Below, in pieces: positions 43,110 to 50,812 of a stretch of 64,000 nt of DNA. Below the pieces are notes generated by a model that was not told the origin of the DNA, searched no databases, and saw nothing but the letters and a program-made list of their open reading frames with translations. Each line of letters opens with the position of its first letter. The first letter of the stretch is position 1. A program made the translations under genes and the position numbers. Source of the DNA: JALYRV01 sp036675475. GTDB lineage: Bacteria; Acidobacteriota; Vicinamibacteria; Vicinamibacterales; SCN-69-37. Location of the stretch: the NCBI GenBank assembly GCA_036675475.1, contig JAKFEY010000067.1, positions 6,413-70,412 of the forward strand, read 5' to 3'.

Positions 43110-44063
43110 ATGACCGGCGGCGTCATCGTCTTTTTCATCCTGGCCCTTGTGGTCATCATCATCATCGCGAAGACGGCGGTGGTGGTGCCGCAGCAGAGCG
43201 CGTATGTCGTGGAGCGGCTCGGCCGCTATCACGCGACGATGCAGGCCGGCTTTCACATCCTGCTGCCGTTCGTCGACGTAATCCGGTACCGGCTGTCGCT
43301 CAAGGAAGCGGCGCTCGACATTCCGGCGCAGGTCTGCATCACCCGCGACAACGTGCAGGTGGGTGTCGACGGCGTGCTGTACCTGAAGGTGCTCAACCCC
43401 GAGCGCGCGTCGTACGGCATCGCCGACTACGTGTTCGCCATCAGCCAGCTGGCGCAGACGACGCTGCGCAGTGAGGTGGGCAAGATCGATCTCGACCGCA
43501 CGTTCGAAGAGCGGACCAACATCAATCAGCAGGTCGTCGCGGAGCTCGACAAGGCCTCGGAGCCCTGGGGCGTGAAAGTGCTGCGCTACGAGATCAAGAA
43601 CATCACGCCGCCCCACGACGTGCTGGCCGCGATGGAAAAACAGATGCGCGCCGAGCGCGAGAAGCGCGCCGTCATCCTGACGTCGGAAGGCACGCGCGAC
43701 GCCCAGATCAACAACGCCGAAGGCGCGAAGCAGGAAGTGATCAAGGCGTCGGAAGCGACCAAGCAGCAGCAGATCAACGAAGCGGAAGGCGAGGCGGCGG
43801 CGATTCTGGCCGTGGCCACCGCGACCGCCGAGGGCCTGCGCCGCGTGGCCGACGCGCTGAAGTCGGAAGGCGGCATGGAAGCGCTGCAGCTGCGCGTGGC
43901 CGAGCAGTACATCGCGGAGTTCGGCAAGCTCGCCAAGCAGTCCACAACCCTGGTGCTGCCCGCCAACCTTTCGGATGTCGGCTCGATGATCGCGCTGGCG
44001 ACCAAGGTCTACGAGGGCGCGCAGCCCCCCGGCAATACGTCAGCCGCCCAGAAAAGCCGATAG
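43110..44063 (+). CDS. qmcA: SPFH/band-7 protein, paraslipin-like
   Basis: 317 residues. One N-terminal membrane helix, PHB/SPFH domain (about 22-180, with QQSAYVVERLGRYH and RSEVGKIDLDRTFEER), then a heptad-rich coiled coil rich in Ala/Glu (NNAEGAKQEVIKASEATKQQQ) typical of QmcA. Forms large oligomers in the inner membrane with NfeD and FtsH partners. Overlaps the convergent aminotransferase by 24 bp. Confidence 0.93.
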   Translation: MTGGVIVFFILALVVIIIIAKTAVVVPQQSAYVVERLGRYHATMQAGFHILLPFVDVIRYRLSLKEAALDIPAQVCITRDNVQVGVDGVLYLKVLNPERASYGIADYVFAISQLAQTTLRSEVGKIDLDRTFEERTNINQQVVAELDKASEPWGVKVLRYEIKNITPPHDVLAAMEKQMRAEREKRAVILTSEGTRDAQINNAEGAKQEVIKASEATKQQQINEAEGEAAAILAVATATAEGLRRVADALKSEGGMEALQLRVAEQYIAEFGKLAKQSTTLVLPANLSDVGSMIALATKVYEGAQPPGNTSAAQKSR

Positions 44064-45131
44064 GCGCGCAAGTCCTTCCTTCAGAACGTCCGGACGGCCC
44101 GCAAGGCTGATCCGGATGTTCTGCGGCTCTCCAAAGAAATAGCCCGGCACCACCGCGAGATCCTGCTCGCGATGCAACGCCTCGGCGAAGGCCCGCGTGT
44201 CATCCACGCCTCGCACGCGCGGGAACGCGACCGTGGCGCAGGCGGGCGCCGGCAGCGTGAGGCCCCTCGCGCCGATCATCCACACGCGGAGCGCATCGAG
44301 ATTCCTGGCCACGATGGCACGGGCGCGATCGGCGAGGGCGTCGAGCTGGCCGAACGCCACGACCGACAGCCGCTCGATCGGCACCGGCGCGATGCCGTCC
44401 ACGATGTCGCGCACGCGGCGCATGCGTTCGGCAATCGCATCGGGCGCGACCGCCCATCCGCAGCGGAGCGCGTTCAGGCCGTACGACTTGGTCAGGCTGC
44501 TCGTCGAAATCGCGTTGGGGGCCAGCAGGGCGGCAGGCGTATGGCGCGGGCCCCCGCCCAGGATGTTCACGATGTCGAGATACACCTCGTCGACGAGCAG
44601 GGTGGCGCCATGGCGCGCGGCCGTCTCGGCGGCGGCGATGATGCTCGCATCGTCGAGCAGCGCGCCGCTCGGATTGTGCGGATTCGTGAGAATGACGACC
44701 CGCGTGGCGGGCGTCATGGCCTGTTCGATGGCGTCGATGTCGAGCTGATAGCCGTCCTCGAACCGGCGCTGGAAGAAATTGACGCGCGCGCCAAGCATCC
44801 GCGCGGCGCCGGGAATCGGATCGTAGAACGGCCGCTCCATCAGCACATCGTCGCCGGCGCCGGCGAGCGCGCCGAGGGCGAGCAGGTTGGCGCCCGAGCA
44901 GCCGTTGCCCGTCATGATGCGCGAGGTGCCGACGCCGTAATGCGCGGCGATGGCCTCGAGCAGCGGCGGATGGCCGTTCTCGTTCGATCCCTCGAGCGAC
45001 AGGGCCTCGCGCGCGCCAGGCAGGTCGTCGAGGGAACAGCCGAGCAGGTTGCTGGCGGCGAGGTCGTATCGGGCAGGCGTCCGGGTCTTCGCCCAGAACA
45101 TGTAGGGTGCGGGAGGAGGGGACGAGATCAT
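44040..45131 (-). CDS. PLP-dependent aminotransferase, class I/II
   Basis: 363 residues. PLP lysine in SSLTKSYGLNALRCGWAV, with NPHNPSG and DEVYLD preceding it as in fold-type I. The product cannot be stated; the MFWAKTRTPARYDLAASN opening resembles small aminotransferases and C-S lyases of valine/alanine type. The start at 45131 may be moved to the internal ATG (MFWAKTR). The upstream gap contains an inverted repeat element. Confidence 0.85.
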   Translation of the reverse strand: MISSPPPAPYMFWAKTRTPARYDLAASNLLGCSLDDLPGAREALSLEGSNENGHPPLLEAIAAHYGVGTSRIMTGNGCSGANLLALGALAGAGDDVLMERPFYDPIPGAARMLGARVNFFQRRFEDGYQLDIDAIEQAMTPATRVVILTNPHNPSGALLDDASIIAAAETAARHGATLLVDEVYLDIVNILGGGPRHTPAALLAPNAISTSSLTKSYGLNALRCGWAVAPDAIAERMRRVRDIVDGIAPVPIERLSVVAFGQLDALADRARAIVARNLDALRVWMIGARGLTLPAPACATVAFPRVRGVDDTRAFAEALHREQDLAVVPGYFFGEPQNIRISLAGRPDVLKEGLARLSAFLGG

Positions 45132-45142
45132 GCAGCGTAGAT

Positions 45143-45232
45143 GGTAAATCGTAAATAGCATCGATGATCGATCTATCGATCTATCGATGATGATCATCGT
45201 TGGGCGTTGCTATTTACAATCTACGATTTACG
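45143..45232. repeat. Inverted repeat element, nearly empty
   Basis: Left arm TAAATCGTAAATAGCA ends at 45160; the right arm (45208-45232) is the same sequence inverted with a 7-nt insertion (ATTTACAATCTACGATTTAC). The 47 bp between are a second imperfect dyad made of CGATCTAT and CGATGATC units. The permease TAG stop (45221-45223) lies in the right arm. The arms are the dispersed repeat also found at 7735 and, degenerate, at 31361. Confidence 0.7.
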
Positions 45233-46552
45233 TTTCCCTGAGTAGTACCAGAACACGGGAATGCCCGTCGCGATCAGCAGGGCGCCGGCGGCGGCGCGTG
45301 CGGGCGCCTCGAGAATCACGCTGAGGACCACCGCGACGGCCACGAAGACGAAAAATGCCGGGAACAGCGGATACCCGGGCGACCGATAGGTTGAGCTTGC
45401 GCCGGCCGCTCCGCGCGAGCGCCACACGAAGAGGGCGGCCACCGTCGATCCGAAGAAGATCCAGTCGGCAAACACCACCGAGTTGAGCAGGTCGCCGTAC
45501 GTGCCGGTCAGCACGAGGACGATTGCCCAGAACGCCTGCACGACGATGGCCAGGGTGGGCGTGCCGTACTTCGGATGAAGCCGGGCGAGCGAGGAGGGCA
45601 GATAGCCGTCAGCCGCCGCGGCGTAGTAGACGCGGGTCGGCGCCAGCACCGCCAGATCGAGAAAGCCGAATGTGGAGATCGCGATGGCCGCCGCCACGAA
45701 CTTGTCGCCGGCCGTGCCGAGCGCGCGCGCGGCCGCGTCGGCGGCCGGCGTCGCGGTGGCCGCCAGTCCGTCGAGACCCAGCAGCCGCAGGTACGCCACG
45801 TTGACCAGCACGTACACCAGCGCCACCACGATGACGCCGGCAATCAGGCTGCGCGGCAGGTTCCGCTCGGGTGCTTCGATCTCTTCAGCGATGTAGTTGG
45901 CATTCTGCCAGCCGCCATACGCAAACAGGATGGGGATGAGGGCGGCGCCGAAGGCCAGCACAGTTCCAGTTCCAGTTCCAGTTCCAGTTCTCAGTTCGGC
46001 TGTGCGGTCGAAGGTCAGCCAGCCTGCGGACTCCGCGGGCATGACGAGGCCGATGGCGATGAGCACGGCCAGCGCGGCGACTTTCAGGACGACGAAGAGG
46101 TTGAGGACGCGGCTGCCGGGTTTCACGCCGACGTAGTTGATGGCCGAGACGATGACGAGCGCGGCGATGGCGAGCGGAAGCGCGAGCGTTGTGTCGCGGC
46201 CGAGGAAGCGCAGCAGGTATTCCGCGAAGATGATGGCGACGGCCGCCATCGCGCCCGTCTCGATGATCAGCAGCAGCGCCCAGACATACAGAAAACCCGC
46301 GAGCGGATGCCAGGCGTCCTTCAGGTAGACGTACTGCCCGCCCGCTTTCGGAAAGCGCGCCCCAAGTTCGGCGTACGCGAACGCGCCGCACAGGGCGACC
46401 AGCCCGCCCGCGGTCCACGCCGCCAGCACCAGCCACGTCGAATCCAGCGTCTGGGCGACCAGGCGCGGATTGATGAAGATGCCCGACCCGATGATGCCGC
46501 CAATGACGACCATCGTGGCATCGAACGGACGCAAGACGCGGCGGAAAGACAT
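45221..46552 (-). CDS. APC-family amino acid permease
   Basis: 443 residues with 12 hydrophobic helices and the APC hallmarks GGIIGSGIFINP and AFAYAELGARFPKAGGQYVYL, with GGWQNANYIAEEIEAPERNLPRSL in the middle as in LAT-type transporters. A (GT)4 dipeptide run in the loop before TM6 is coded by a pure six-base tandem repeat. The last residues (GKRKS) and stop come from the repeat at 45208. Substrate unknown. Confidence 0.92.
   Translation of the reverse strand: MSFRRVLRPFDATMVVIGGIIGSGIFINPRLVAQTLDSTWLVLAAWTAGGLVALCGAFAYAELGARFPKAGGQYVYLKDAWHPLAGFLYVWALLLIIETGAMAAVAIIFAEYLLRFLGRDTTLALPLAIAALVIVSAINYVGVKPGSRVLNLFVVLKVAALAVLIAIGLVMPAESAGWLTFDRTAELRTGTGTGTGTVLAFGAALIPILFAYGGWQNANYIAEEIEAPERNLPRSLIAGVIVVALVYVLVNVAYLRLLGLDGLAATATPAADAAARALGTAGDKFVAAAIAISTFGFLDLAVLAPTRVYYAAAADGYLPSSLARLHPKYGTPTLAIVVQAFWAIVLVLTGTYGDLLNSVVFADWIFFGSTVAALFVWRSRGAAGASSTYRSPGYPLFPAFFVFVAVAVVLSVILEAPARAAAGALLIATGIPVFWYYSGKRKS
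45961..45990. repeat. In-frame hexanucleotide tandem repeat
   Basis: Five copies of CAGTTC (plus strand) inside the permease gene, read on the minus strand as alternating Gly-Thr codons. Loss or gain of units keeps the frame. Confidence 0.85.
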
Positions 46553-46579
46553 CGCGGGCTATTAAACGTCACGGCGTTC

Positions 46580-46656
46580 CAAGGGGAAAGGTTTAAGGAG
46601 AAAGGGGAAAGGGGAACGCAAGGGAGAAGGGGAAAGGGAAAGGAGAAAAGGGGTCA
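46580..46656 (+). repeat. Polypurine arm, left terminal repeat of the four-helix-bundle unit
   Basis: Purine-only or nearly so, with GAAAGGTT at 46586-46593 and ACGCAAGGGA at 46616-46625. Its inverse lies at 47106-47175, with the two anchors at almost the same spacing (30 versus 29 bp). Confidence 0.7.
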
Positions 46657-46677
46657 GGGATTTGCAGCCGGGCTGGC

Positions 46678-47022
46678 ATGCGGCAGGACCTTTGTGCCAG
46701 AAGTTTGCGGTTCTCCGAGGAGATCCTCGCGCTGAATCGGCGGTTACTTCAGCACCGTGAACGGTTTGGAGGCAGCCTGTTTCAACTCGTGCGCGCGGGG
46801 ACGGGGATTGGGTCGAATGTCGAGGAGGCACAAGCTGCCAGCTCCCGCAAGGATATGGCGGCAAAATATGCGATCGCCCTCCGCGAAGCGCGCGAAACTC
46901 GCTACTGGCTCCGCGTCATCAAAAGCGATCCTCTGGTGGGGGACTCAGTTGATCCTCTCATCCAGGAAGCAACCGAGTGGGTGGCCATGCTGACCGCCAC
47001 TGTGAAAAAGCTCAGAGAGTGA
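46678..47022 (+). CDS. Four-helix-bundle protein (S23/IVP family)
   Basis: 114 residues, the family's size. The conserved patterns are all present: RFSEEILALNRRL, LFQLVRAGTGIGSNVEEAQAA, MAAKYAIALREARETRYWLR and the C-terminal helix ending KKLRE. The family is named after ORFs in the intervening sequences of 23S rRNA; free copies are common in some phyla and usually have no known function. It has no Shine-Dalgarno sequence and stands alone between inverted polypurine and polypyrimidine arms. Confidence 0.88.
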   Translation: MRQDLCARSLRFSEEILALNRRLLQHRERFGGSLFQLVRAGTGIGSNVEEAQAASSRKDMAAKYAIALREARETRYWLRVIKSDPLVGDSVDPLIQEATEWVAMLTATVKKLRE

Positions 47023-47026
47023 ACAG

Positions 47027-47104
47027 GAAGGTCGAAGGTCAGAGGGAAAAGGTCAAAGGGGCGGAAAAGTCGAAGGCGCCAAGTCGAAGGGACGAAGGTG
47101 AAGG
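47027..47104 (+). repeat. Degenerate GGTCGAAGG-type tandem repeat
   Basis: Repeated AAGGTCGAAGGTCA, GTCGAAGG and GACGAAGGTGAAGG units directly after the four-helix-bundle gene and before the right arm. All-purine bias with no coding potential recognised. Confidence 0.5.
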
Positions 47105-47105
47105 C

Positions 47106-47175
47106 CTCCCCCTCCTTGTCTCCTTTCCCTCTTCCCTTGCGTCCCCTTTTCCCTTTCCCCTGTAACCTTTCACCT
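47106..47175 (-). repeat. Polypyrimidine arm, right terminal repeat of the four-helix-bundle unit
   Basis: Contains TCCCTTGCGT (47133-47142) and AACCTTTC (47164-47171), exact complements of the anchors in the left arm. The stop codon of the M23 peptidase gene is at its outer edge. Confidence 0.7.
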
Positions 47176-47910
47176 CAGGACGAGGAAGGGGTCCACCGGC
47201 CTGCCTTCCCACCATCGTTTGGGCGTGGTCATTTCGAAGATGGCGAAGTGGAGGTGAGGGGTGTTGGGCGGGGCGTTGCCTGAGGTGCCGACGTAACCGA
47301 GCACCTGGCCGCGCGTGAGCCGGTCGCCTTCCTTCAGGCCGTCCGCGTAGCGCTCGAGGTGGGCGTAGTAATAGACGAACTGCTCGCGCGGGTCGTACTG
47401 ATAGAGCGTGATGCCGCCGGCGCGGCTGCTGAGCATGCGGGCCACCGTGCCGTCTTCGGTGGCGAGCACGGGCGTGTGACGCGGCGCGAGGATGTCGATC
47501 GCCTCGTGACGGCGCGAGCCGCTGCGCTGATCGTTGAACGACTGCACGAGCGTCGCGGGGTCGACGCCGCGCACCGGCAGCGTGAGCCTTCGGTCGCGCA
47601 GGTTGTCGACGACGTCTCCGGCGCCAGCCGAGAGCGTGGGCACGGAGGGATCGATGGGCGCCGGCGCATCGGGCCGCCGCGCGCTGTCCGCCGCGGCAGC
47701 AGGCAGCACCGGCGACGGATGCGGCGCGACCGGCGTATCGGCGTCGAGCACGGCGACGACGTCGTCAGGGTCCGATACGGCGTCGGGCCGGCCGCGATCG
47801 CGCGCGTCGCCGCGCCGCGCGGCGTTCGACATGAGAACGGCCGTCACGACGGCGCCCAGCATGACGCCCGTGACGGCCGCGGCCAGCACGTTCTTCGACT
47901 GCTGCTGCAT
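47170..47910 (-). CDS. M23 family metallopeptidase (murein hydrolase-like)
   Basis: 246 residues from ATG 47910; the longer open frame is a shadow of the gene upstream. One membrane anchor (LAAAVTGVMLGAVVTAVL), a Pro-rich linker, then a LytM/M23 domain with RHEAIDILAPRHTPV, GTVA and HLHFAI, all metal ligands present. It would cut peptidoglycan crossbridges in the periplasm or scaffold amidases. It follows the L,D-transpeptidase gene by 11 bp, fitting a shared wall-remodelling role. Confidence 0.9.
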   Translation of the reverse strand: MQQQSKNVLAAAVTGVMLGAVVTAVLMSNAARRGDARDRGRPDAVSDPDDVVAVLDADTPVAPHPSPVLPAAAADSARRPDAPAPIDPSVPTLSAGAGDVVDNLRDRRLTLPVRGVDPATLVQSFNDQRSGSRRHEAIDILAPRHTPVLATEDGTVARMLSSRAGGITLYQYDPREQFVYYYAHLERYADGLKEGDRLTRGQVLGYVGTSGNAPPNTPHLHFAIFEMTTPKRWWEGRPVDPFLVLR

Positions 47911-47921
47911 TCCGCCCGGCT

Positions 47922-48887
47922 TTACTCGACCAGCAGCACGGTGGTGCCCTTGGCGACGAGCGACGCCACGCGCAGCGCGTCCCAGTTGGTCAGGCGAATG
48001 CAACCGTGCGATTCGCTGTAGCTGATGCGCCCGGGTTCGGGCGTGCCGTGAATGCCGTAGTGCTCCTTCGACAGATCGATCCAGACGACGCCCACCGGAT
48101 TGTTCGGGCCGGCAGGAATCTTCGCTTTGGCATGCGACGGGTCGGCGTCCCAGAACAGATCCGGGTTGTAGTTGAAGACCGGATTGCGCGTCACCGACGT
48201 CACCTGCCACGTGCCGATCGGCAGCGGATCTTCCTCGCTGCCGGTCGTCACCGGCGCGCGGAACACGACGTTGCCCTTCTGGTCGAGCACCTGCAGCGAG
48301 CTGCGCGCCTTGGACACGATCACCGTGACGTTGCCGAACGCGTTGTTCGCCGCTTCGCCCGCGGGGCGCGTGTCGGGAATGGCGGTCGCGTCGACGGCCG
48401 GCACCTTGATGGTCGCGCCGGCGACGAACTTCTTGCCGGGATTGATCTGGCGCAGCAGCTCAGGCTTGATGTGGAACTTCTCGCCAAGCTTTTCGAGCGC
48501 CGACGAGTAGCCCAGCCGCTCGAGTTTCGACTTGGCCATCATGTCGGCGGGAATCTTCGTGAACGGGCCCTTCACATCCTCGGCAGAGAGCTCGTACTCA
48601 CGGAGACCGCCGTTGGGGGCAGGCACGGCCTTGATTCCGCGGGCGCCCTCATAGGCTTCGAGCGCGCGCAGCGTGTTCTTTCCGAGCTTGCCGTCGATCT
48701 CGCCCGGCGAAAAGCCGGCCAGATCGAGCGTGACCTGCAGGGCCAGCGCTTCCTTCACGCTGTAGAGCGCGGCCGTGGCCTTGTCGGCCGCCGACATCTC
48801 CTGGCCGGTGCGTGTCGATTGCGCCACGAGCGGCGCGCTGATAGCCAGGGCAAGGGTGGCGCAGACCGCCGAAACGTTCAATCTCAC
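47922..48887 (-). CDS. L,D-transpeptidase (ErfK/YbiS/YkuD type)
   Basis: 321 residues from GTG 48887. Signal peptide (VCATLALAISAPLVAQ), a peptidoglycan-binding helical domain (about 45-95, with GEIDGKLGKNTLRALEAYE), a LysM-like stretch (HIKPELLRQINPG) and a YkuD domain with HGTPEPGRISYSESHGCIRL; catalytic cysteine in SHGC. Adjacent to an M23 peptidase. It attaches proteins to or crosslinks peptidoglycan. Overlaps the phosphoesterase stop as GTGA. Confidence 0.92.
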   Translation of the reverse strand: MRLNVSAVCATLALAISAPLVAQSTRTGQEMSAADKATAALYSVKEALALQVTLDLAGFSPGEIDGKLGKNTLRALEAYEGARGIKAVPAPNGGLREYELSAEDVKGPFTKIPADMMAKSKLERLGYSSALEKLGEKFHIKPELLRQINPGKKFVAGATIKVPAVDATAIPDTRPAGEAANNAFGNVTVIVSKARSSLQVLDQKGNVVFRAPVTTGSEEDPLPIGTWQVTSVTRNPVFNYNPDLFWDADPSHAKAKIPAGPNNPVGVVWIDLSKEHYGIHGTPEPGRISYSESHGCIRLTNWDALRVASLVAKGTTVLLVE

Positions 48888-49630
48888 GTTGTGACCTCCA
48901 CTGCTGTCTCCACTTCAAGCACGCGGTACGGCCGGTCGGGCCGGGCCTCGCGCATGAGCGACAGCGAAACGTTGTACACGGGCGTGCCGTTGGTGGTGCG
49001 GCCTTCCGGCGCACCGTGATGCGCATGGCCGTGCACGACGGCCGACACGGCATAGCGGGTGAGGGGCTCTTCGAGCCGGCTGCATCCGAGGTAGGGAAAA
49101 ATTTCGAGCGGCTCGCCCTCGACGGTGTCGCGCACGGGCGCGTAGTGCAGGATCGCGACCTTCGCGGGCGTGCGGAGCCGCGCGAGCGCGTTTTCGAGCT
49201 TCAGCGATTCGTTGATCGCTTCGTTGACGAACTGCTTGACGACGCCTTCGCCCCAGGCGCCGAGGACGCCGCGGCCGAAGCCGCCGCAGAACCCTTTGAC
49301 GCCGGCAAACCCCACGTCCTTGATCTCGGTCGTGTCGCCGTCGAGCAGCGTGAGGCCTGCCTCACGCAGCACGCTCGCAACTTCGGCCGCCTGGTCCGAC
49401 TCGTAGTCGTGATTGCCCAGCACGCCGACCATCGGGATGCGCACGGCCGTCTGCAGGTCGCGCGCGAGGATGGCGGCTTCCTCGGGCAGGCCGTAGTCGG
49501 TGAGGTCGCCGCACAGCACGAGCACATCGGCGTCTTCGTGGACCGCCGAAAGCAGCGGGATCAGGACACCTTGCGACGACCGGGAGTAGTGAAGATCGCC
49601 GAGAGCGGCAATGCGGACGGGCACATCCAT
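48884..49630 (-). CDS. Calcineurin-like metallophosphoesterase
   Basis: 248 residues from ATG 49630. Metal-binding motifs in order: GDLHYS, GDLTDYG, GNHDYES, LHYAP and HGHAHHG, complete. The substrate (nucleotide, lipid or protein phosphate) is not evident. Divergent from the nucleotidyltransferase-like gene at 49743. It precedes two cell-wall genes in an operon. Confidence 0.9.
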   Translation of the reverse strand: MDVPVRIAALGDLHYSRSSQGVLIPLLSAVHEDADVLVLCGDLTDYGLPEEAAILARDLQTAVRIPMVGVLGNHDYESDQAAEVASVLREAGLTLLDGDTTEIKDVGFAGVKGFCGGFGRGVLGAWGEGVVKQFVNEAINESLKLENALARLRTPAKVAILHYAPVRDTVEGEPLEIFPYLGCSRLEEPLTRYAVSAVVHGHAHHGAPEGRTTNGTPVYNVSLSLMREARPDRPYRVLEVETAVEVTT

Positions 49631-49742
49631 GACGGGAGCAATGTGCGTGCCCGCGGCACACGGTTTGCCACTGCAGAGGCCTGGAGGCCTTTCGTTGCAA
49701 ACAATTACCCAGCCCGGCCAGCTGAGCAGGACGCCCGAGCCC

Positions 49743-50552
49743 ATGATTCCCGATGAGCCGACCCAGGCGTTCTATCGCGCGGCGATCGACGTGCTCGACG
49801 AAGCCGGCGTGCCCTTCCTTGTGGGCGGCGCGTATGCCTTTTCGCAATACACCGGCATCGAGCGTCACACGAAGGATTTCGACCTGTTCCTGAAGCGCGA
49901 CGACCTGGAGCGCGCGATGGAGGCCTTCCGCAACAAGGGCTACGAGCCCGAGGTGCGCTTCGACCACTGGCTGGGGAAGGTGTACGGCCCCGACGGGCTC
50001 TTCGTCGACTTGATCTTCAGCTCCGGCAACGGCATCGCGGAAGTCGACGATCTGTGGTTCGAGTTCGCGGCGCCCGGCCGCGTGTTCGACCGCGACGTCA
50101 AGCTGTGCCCGCCCGAAGAGATGATCTGGTCGAAGGCCTTCATCCAGGAGCGCGAGCGCTTCGACGGCGCCGACGTGGCCCATATCTTCAAGGCGCGCGG
50201 CGACGCCATGGACTGGCCGCGCCTGATGGCGCGCTTCGGCCAGAACTGGCGCGTGCTTTACAGCCATCTGGTGCTGTTCGGCTATATCTATCCCGACAAC
50301 CGCGCGCTGGTGCCCAGCTGGGTGATGACCGATCTCAACACGCGGCTCATCGAGGAAACCACCAGCGCGGCGCCGGCCGACCGCGTGTGCAACGGCCCGG
50401 TCCTCTCGCGCCAGCAGTATCTGCCCGACCTCGCCGACGGCTACGAGGACGCGCGGCTTGCGCCTGTTGGTAACATGACCGAGGAGCAGGTCGCAGCCTG
50501 GACCGACGCGATCAAAGTTGATGGAGACCCGGGGACGACGACGCAGAGTTAA
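49743..50552 (+). CDS. Nucleotidyltransferase-fold protein
   Basis: 269 residues from ATG 49743. FLVGGAYAFSQYTGIERHTKDFDLFL is given in two parts: the G(G/A)AY and DxD-like core of a nucleotidyltransferase superfamily (AbiEii/MNT-like) domain. The rest, with CPPEEMIWSKAFIQERERFDGADV, is well ordered and conserved in type. No antitoxin partner is adjacent and no HEPN gene, so a toxin role is not supported. Its TAA stop lies in the left arm of a repeat. Confidence 0.8.
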   Translation: MIPDEPTQAFYRAAIDVLDEAGVPFLVGGAYAFSQYTGIERHTKDFDLFLKRDDLERAMEAFRNKGYEPEVRFDHWLGKVYGPDGLFVDLIFSSGNGIAEVDDLWFEFAAPGRVFDRDVKLCPPEEMIWSKAFIQERERFDGADVAHIFKARGDAMDWPRLMARFGQNWRVLYSHLVLFGYIYPDNRALVPSWVMTDLNTRLIEETTSAAPADRVCNGPVLSRQQYLPDLADGYEDARLAPVGNMTEEQVAAWTDAIKVDGDPGTTTQS

Positions 50553-50562
50553 GAGTTGGTGA
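50546..50562 (+). repeat. Left inverted-repeat arm
   Basis: GAGTTAAGAGTTGGTGA; the 11-base core AGAGTTGGTGA (50552-50562) is inverted at 50797-50807. It carries the stop of the preceding gene and the start region of the small ORF. Confidence 0.7.
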
Positions 50563-50795
50563 TGGCCAGGGGCTTCGAGTCGAAGAGCGTCGAATCGCAG
50601 CAGGAGGAGGCGCAGGCGAAGCGCCCGTTGAAGCCGGCGCTCAGCCCGGAGGAACGCGCGCGCCTCGAGCGGCGGCAGGTCACCGAGCTCGCCCTCGCCG
50701 CCAAGCGCGCCGAGCTCGCCAACGCCACCGGCGACGCGCATCGGGCCTACCTGACGCGCGTCATCAACGACTTGACAGCAATTCTTAACTCCTAA
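50562..50795 (+). CDS. Small charged helical protein bracketed by repeats
   Basis: 77 residues from ATG 50562 (TTG 50556 and GTG 50559 in frame are alternatives). Very rich in Glu, Lys, Arg and Ala: ALSPEERARLERRQVTELAL, then AKRAELANATGDAHRAYLTR. Predicted as a pair of long helices. Start region and stop codon lie in the two arms of an inverted repeat, so cargo and repeat are closely linked. Function unknown. Confidence 0.6.
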   Translation: MARGFESKSVESQQEEAQAKRPLKPALSPEERARLERRQVTELALAAKRAELANATGDAHRAYLTRVINDLTAILNS

Positions 50796-50812
50796 CTCAC
50801 CAACTCTAAATT
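50779..50812 (-). repeat. Right inverted-repeat arm
   Basis: TCACCAACTCT (50797-50807) is the exact complement of the left arm's core; an additional AGTTAAGA match lies just inside. The small ORF's TAA stop (50793-50795) is within it, and the M24 gene stop is 1 bp outside. Confidence 0.7.

Noticed and set aside
49743..50552. Toxin-antitoxin assignment for the nucleotidyltransferase-like gene
   Set aside because: No HEPN or antitoxin partner is adjacent; the following small ORF is charged and helical but repeat-bracketed and unlike known antitoxins.
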